Source of the DNA: Amblyornis subalaris
Taxonomy: Eukaryota; Chordata; Aves; Passeriformes; Ptilonorhynchidae
Assembly: GCA_018881555.1 (NCBI GenBank)
Contig: JACAXG010000024.1
Coordinates: forward strand, 8,298,487 to 8,362,486
Length of the DNA: 64,000 nt
Direction of reading: 5' to 3'
The notes under the pieces were generated by a model, which was given only the letters and a program-made list of their open reading frames with translations, did no database searches and had not been told where the DNA came from. Below are positions 60,103 to 64,000 of this stretch, piece after piece (position 1 is the first letter of the stretch; the number at the start of each line of letters is the position of its first letter). Both the position numbers and the translations under genes were made by a program.

Positions 60103-60108
60103 GGTTTT

Positions 60109-60612
60109 CACCCCAGCTAGAAGTAAGTGAATTAGAAAAGACAATAGGGAACATTTCTGCTACCATAGAATATATAGAAAATCCTACAATATATGCCATT
60201 ACTGCATTGCAGGAAGAGGTCAAGAGCTTGTCACAAGTTGTTTTACAAAACCAAATAGCACTAGACCTTTTAGCATGGCAAGGAGAAGTATGCATTGTCA
60301 ATAACACCAGTTGCTGTGTATACATTAATCAGAGTGACAGAGTGTCTACAGCTGTCCAGGAAATCTGGAAACAAACCCAAATTTTACAACACACTGCTCA
60401 AGATGATACCTTCTGGAGATTTGAAGAATCAAACTTACCTCGTGGTTACCCAGGTGGATTGGTTAAAACATCTGTTTACAATCGTCACCATAATAATTAC
60501 TGTATGTGTTTTAGCTTGCATCATGTTTCANTGTTATAGCTGTTGTAATGCCTTACACTATAAAATGAAACACAGATATCAAGAGACTAGTTCCTGTAAG
60601 GAACTTAGTCTC
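60109..60612 (+). pseudogene. env: Env pseudogene, transmembrane subunit
   Basis: The region has heptad-like sequence, a LQNQIALDLL segment and a CX6CC motif (CIVNNTSCC) at about 60,291-60,317. These are typical of gammaretrovirus-type transmembrane subunits, in which CX6CC pairs with a surface-subunit motif. A hydrophobic anchor (TIVTIIITVCVLACIMF) lies in a different frame, so a frameshift falls near 60,400-60,450. An N occurs at 60,531. The N-terminal part of the subunit, including any fusion peptide, is not identifiable. Confidence 0.8.
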
Positions 60613-60626
60613 AAGAAAAGGGGGGA
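60613..60626 (+). promoter_or_regulatory. Polypurine tract
   Basis: AAGAAAAGGGGGGA directly before the 3' LTR remnant, in the position that primes plus-strand DNA synthesis. Confidence 0.8.
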
Positions 60627-60767
60627 TAAAAACTGTTCACCTGACTCTTGAAGCACTCAGTTGGAGGAAGGATTCTCCAAGTGACCAGCACACTGCAATA
60701 AAGAATGCCTGCTTTCTAATCCTTAAAACCGTGTTAGAAAGTTTCTATCCAGCTGATTTCAGTATCA
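60627..60767 (+). mobile_element. 3' LTR remnant with U3 deletion
   Basis: Only about 141 bases, equivalent to the last quarter of the 5' LTR (TAAAAACT onward). It has AATAAA at 60,697 and the CA terminus at 60,767. About 386 bases of U3 present at 53,136-53,521 are missing. Confidence 0.85.
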
Positions 60768-60771
60768 TGTA

Positions 60772-61188
60772 GATGGCCATACTCTGGAAAGCAGTTTGCA
60801 GATACAGCTGCTTCTCTANCAGTCCATTTTCCTCAACTATCTCCAGGATTTAGAGACCCTTTTATTTCTTTGCATCATGATGTGGGATCTGAATGTGCAT
60901 GGACATTTGGTTCTGCTCTGTCTGCCTCCACTTCCATCTTGCTTATGCTAAAATCCCTAATCTGGTCAAAGACTGGGGAGGGACGACAAAGATGAATTAG
61001 CACATAATGTCTCCTGCCTCCCTCTTCTATGCCAGAAAAGAGAGGAGTAGCTGAAGGCAGACTGCCCTGCCCTTCCTCTTCCCTGCTCTTCTTTCCACAC
61101 AGGCAGCAAGTCACCACTGCCCTAAGTAGGCATCTACCTGGAAGGCATCTACCTGGAAGGATCCCTGGTACCCCTTACATTTCATATT
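60772..61188. other. Intergenic, no feature seen
   Basis: Contains a 15-base tandem duplication (GGCATCTACCTGGAA twice, about 61,129-61,158). Otherwise unrecognised. Confidence 0.5.
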
Positions 61189-61787
61189 TGTATTGGGTTT
61201 GCATGGCCAGATTTTGGTACTAGGTGAGCTACACAGGTGGCTTCTGTGAGCAGCTGCCAGAAGCTTCCCCCAAGCTTCCAGAGCCAATGCCAGGCGGCTC
61301 CAGGATGGACCTGCTGCTGGCCAAGGCCAAGCTTGTCAGTGACAGTGACAGCACCTCAGGAATAAGATATTTAAGAAGGGGGGGAAACTTCTGCACAATA
61401 GCAATTGCAGCCAGAGAAAAGAGGAATTAGAATATTTGAGAGGAACAGCTCTGCAGACATCAAGTTTGGTGGAGAAAGAGGGAGAGGAGTTGCTCTAGGC
61501 ACCAGATCTGAGATTCCTCTGCAGCCTGTGGTGAAGACCATGGTGAGGCAGCTGTGGCCCTTCAGCCCATGGAGGGCATGGGGGTGCAGAGATCCTCCTG
61601 CAGCCTATGGAGGAGCCCCACGCCAGAGCAGGTGGATGATGCTGGAGAGAGGCTGTGACCCCATGGAGAGCCTGCAATGGAGCAGGTTCCTGGAAGGACC
61701 TGTGGATCTTTGGAGAGAGTAGCCTAGGCTGGAACAGGTTTGCCGTCAGGACTTATGACCCTGTGGGAGCCTGTTCCTGAAGGACTG
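61189..61787 (+). mobile_element. Truncated ERVL-type LTR, sense
   Basis: Begins TGTATTGGGTTTGCATGGCC, the terminus of a common avian LTR. It continues through the GGCGGCTCCAGGATGGACC region, ATATTTAAGAAGGGGG (TATA region) and repeated CTGGAGCAGGTT-like units. It stops matching after CCTGAAGGACTG, so the 3' half is absent. Same LTR group as the antisense fragment at 54,893. Confidence 0.8.
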
Positions 61788-61850
61788 ATGTAGGTTCACT
61801 TTCCCTTTTAATCTTACTACAGGAGTGCTTCTCCAACACTCCTGGCATCG

Positions 61851-62530
61851 TGTTGGAGGTTCTCAATCAGAGAGGAGGAACAGACGCAACTTTGACAATT
61901 TATTGCTAAAATAACAAACAGACCAGTCTCAGTGTGGCGTGAGATTTCATCAATACATTGTAAAATGGCGAATGTCACAGGACTCAATGTTGAACAAGAA
62001 TTTATAGTGTTTTAGACCAATAGGTTACTGAGACGACTATTGTTTTGACTTTTTGACTTATCTTAGCTGGACCTGCCACCTGCAATGCGGCAGTATTTCC
62101 ATGAATCACTCATCAAGTCACATACTCATAGATACCTCTATTGTAACATCTAAATTCTTTACTTAAACTATAACTTGACTTAACTGTGGTAGAAAGGGAC
62201 AGGCGGACGGAAGATCACGCGATGTGACGGAAAGCAGGAGCAGCATGGAATCTTTCCTCCCTTCATTCCTTTGTGATAAGAGCATGCAGACCCCTCTAAC
62301 CCCAGTAGTTTTCCACTCCTTACTAACTCCAGCTATCCCACAGTCCCCTTTTCCTGACGTAGTAAAGCCCCTCACTATTTAACCTCATGAGATAAGGTAA
62401 TAAATGCCATTTGACCATCCACCACATTGGTGTCTGTGCGTCCATGGCCCGAGTGGCCACGGGGTAGGCCGGGCTGCCGTGCTAGGCTTCTTGAAACCAG
62501 GTCGCCTTGTCTTCTTATCAGAAGGCAACA
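61851..62530 (+). mobile_element. 5' LTR of class II ERV at right edge
   Basis: Ends TGTTG (61,851) and CAACA (62,530) form a perfect 5-base inverted repeat. A CCAAT motif lies near 62,019, a weak TATTTAA near 62,375 and AATAAA at 62,399-62,404. The primer binding site starts three bases after the end. About 680 bases. The 5' end is inferred; the 3' LTR and target duplication are outside the window. Confidence 0.7.
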
Positions 62531-62533
62531 TAC

Positions 62534-62551
62534 TGGTGCCGAAACCCGGGA
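62534..62551 (+). promoter_or_regulatory. Primer binding site, tRNA-Phe type
   Basis: TGGTGCCGAAACCCGGGA is complementary over 18 bases to the recalled 3' end of vertebrate tRNA-Phe (..TTTCGGCACCA). Placement three bases after the LTR supports it. Confidence 0.85.
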
Positions 62552-62683
62552 TAAAAAGGGAAAAAGAAGAAGAAAAAGAAGAAAAGCTCGGGCAACGGGG
62601 ATCACCTGGACAAGAGATAGCGGCCGAAGCAGCTAAGCTGACTTCAGGCGGGGAAGACGTTCCCAAGAGGAGCCACGATCACC

Positions 62684-64000
62684 ATGGAAGCAGTCGCAAA
62701 GGTCGTGAGTTCACTCTATAAACAGTGGGGAATTAAGTGTAAGCTCAAGGATTTTTATCTTGCCTTAGCAAGACTCTTAGAGCTTGGGGCTATTGAACGT
62801 CCAGTAGAAATATTACATCCCNAGGTGTGGGAGAAATGTACCAACGCTTTAGCAGAGGATACTAAGTCGTCAGGCAGTAGCAAAGGTTTAAAAGGGTGGG
62901 GAAAAGTAGAAACGGCTTTACGCCAGGCGCTGGAACAGCAAGAGACTTGGAGTGCCGCGCGTGCATGTTTATTAGTTACCCCGAAGCTGGGGGTGGGGGC
63001 TATGACACAAACGGATTCCGAGAGCGGTCTATCTGAGAGCGGGGGTTTGCGGGGACCGGGCGCGTTTCCCTCCTCCCCGAACCCGAATCCAAACGCCCCG
63101 GGGCCCCCGGAAAACTTCCCGATCCTCCCGCCGAGCCCGCCGGGTCCACCCCTCCCCCCAGAAACTTCCCAAACGTCCACGGCTTCTCCATCTGTCTCTC
63201 CGCCGCCTGTTAACGATCCAGTGCTAGAAGCACAGCAACGTGCGCGATCTTTTTGGGAAGAATTAACAAACGAAGCTAGGGAAATCGAGAGAACAGCTAG
63301 AGAGGAGGCGAAGCTGGCCTCCCCCCCGCCCTATGNGAAAGATGGCGCCGGCGACCAAGGAGATGGGCGGGGCCAGAGTTTCAGCGGCGGGAACGAACAA
63401 AAGCTGCGAGTGTTTGCTGCTGCGCAGGCGCGGGGAGNGGGGGAGACCTCCCCCTGCGGGAGGCAGAGCAAGCCCAGGGGGCGGGATCGGCACCACCCCC
63501 AAGGGGAGGAGCGGGGCCGGAGCCGTAACAAAAAGCACAGGACCCCGGAAGTGCTCTGGCACTCGGTTTCCGGCTCTGAGTCCGACAGCAGCTCCCCGAG
63601 CTCTGCTGAGTTGTCGGAGGCTGACAGGGACACAGACTCAGAGGAAACAGAGGCGATACAATTTAAAACGAAAACGAATAAACCTTCAAATTACACCGGA
63701 AAGCAACCACAATACAAATTCACTGACTGGGGAAAGATAAAAATAGCTTGCACAGAATGGATGCCCTCAGCTGCAGTTCATGCCTTCACAGTGAGAGTCA
63801 CTGGGCAAGACGGAAACCAGCAACAGCTGGAAGCAGCAGCTGTGGTCTTGGCGTGCGGACTCTTCCAGGAGGAACACCTCAACATCGTAACAGATTCTAT
63901 ATTCGTGGCGAGGCTCTGCCTAGCCATGTCAGGACCAGGTGTGTCAACATCTGCAGCAGCCCTAATGCTGGAAGAAGCACTCTCCTCGCGACAGGGCACC
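62684..64000 (+). CDS. gag: Uninterrupted Gag-RNase H fusion frame of class II ERV (partial at window edge)
   Basis: The frame is open for 439 codons from an ATG in ideal context (ACCATGG) to the window edge. Residues 1-~100 resemble an alpha/betaretroviral matrix domain. Residues ~118-185 are Pro/Ser-rich. A PPPY late-domain-like motif lies at 214-217, followed by a Gly/Arg-rich, then Ser/Glu/Asp-rich stretch. Residues ~340-375 look like the beginning of capsid. From about residue 382 it continues as RNase H (LEAAAV, then VTDS with Asp404). The rest of capsid, nucleocapsid, protease, most of RT and the first RNase H strand are absent, so the first catalytic aspartate is not seen. Ns affect residues 47, 218 and about 251. 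One N could hide a stop (NAG, codon 47). Most likely an internally deleted provirus; a functional fusion is not excluded. Confidence 0.8.
   Translation, partial: MEAVAKVVSSLYKQWGIKCKLKDFYLALARLLELGAIERPVEILHPXVWEKCTNALAEDTKSSGSSKGLKGWGKVETALRQALEQQETWSAARACLLVTPKLGVGAMTQTDSESGLSESGGLRGPGAFPSSPNPNPNAPGPPENFPILPPSPPGPPLPPETSQTSTASPSVSPPPVNDPVLEAQQRARSFWEELTNEAREIERTAREEAKLASPPPYXKDGAGDQGDGRGQSFSGGNEQKLRVFAAAQARGXGETSPCGRQSKPRGRDRHHPQGEERGRSRNKKHRTPEVLWHSVSGSESDSSSPSSAELSEADRDTDSEETEAIQFKTKTNKPSNYTGKQPQYKFTDWGKIKIACTEWMPSAAVHAFTVRVTGQDGNQQQLEAAAVVLACGLFQEEHLNIVTDSIFVARLCLAMSGPGVSTSAAALMLEEALSSRQGT

Larger units (their letters stand above)
53136..60767 (+). mobile_element. Degraded gammaretrovirus-like (class I) provirus with nested insertions
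   Basis: The order is 5' LTR, primer binding site, gag, pol, env, polypurine tract and 3' LTR remnant. It is flanked by a 4-base duplication TGTA (53,132-53,135 and 60,768-60,771), typical of class I ERVs. All genes have multiple stops and frameshifts, and protease and most of reverse transcriptase are missing. Three LTRs have inserted: antisense at 54,893-55,747, sense at 58,499-60,102, and one nested inside the latter. Not capable of encoding full proteins as seen. Confidence 0.9.

Overview
This window looks like draft genome sequence (scattered N calls) from a bird, most likely a songbird. Two conserved vertebrate genes lie in the arrangement known from human 22q13.31, surrounded by avian repeats: CR1 LINE 3' ends, ERVL-type solo LTRs, and several class I and class II endogenous retroviruses (ERVs). 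I assigned the organism from repeat style and synteny, not from a database search.

Left part (1-17,060, + strand): the 3' portion of KIAA0930 (DUF2045 family, function unknown). Six coding exons, joined at consistent phases, encode the C-terminal 265 residues and a stop at 12,222-12,224. A long putative 3' UTR may end near an AATAAA at about 17,040. The 5' exons lie to the left of the window. The first intron also holds an exon-like open segment on the opposite strand (272-381) that I could not assign.

Middle part (22,510-38,800, - strand): a complete NUP50 gene, convergent with KIAA0930. Seven coding exons give 468 codons plus a stop. There is a putative 3.7 kb 3' UTR to the left, and a CpG-island promoter with an untranslated first exon to the right. 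Three CR1 copies lie in NUP50 introns in the sense direction. One abuts the acceptor of the largest exon. An ERVL-type solo LTR lies in another intron.

Right part (38,800-64,000): no host coding gene recognised. Three solo LTRs of one family of about 1.0-1.2 kb occur (43.1, 46.4 and 59.0 kb). A degraded gammaretrovirus-like provirus (53,136-60,767, TSD TGTA) has been invaded by an antisense LTR, and by a solo LTR (TSD GGTTTT) that itself contains a further solo LTR (TSD GTCGC).

At the right edge is a much better preserved class II ERV: an LTR, a tRNA-Phe-type primer binding site, and one uninterrupted 439-codon frame running off the window. That frame fuses a Gag N-terminal region with a PPPY motif to the C-terminal part of RNase H. 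It is the most unusual coding feature here.
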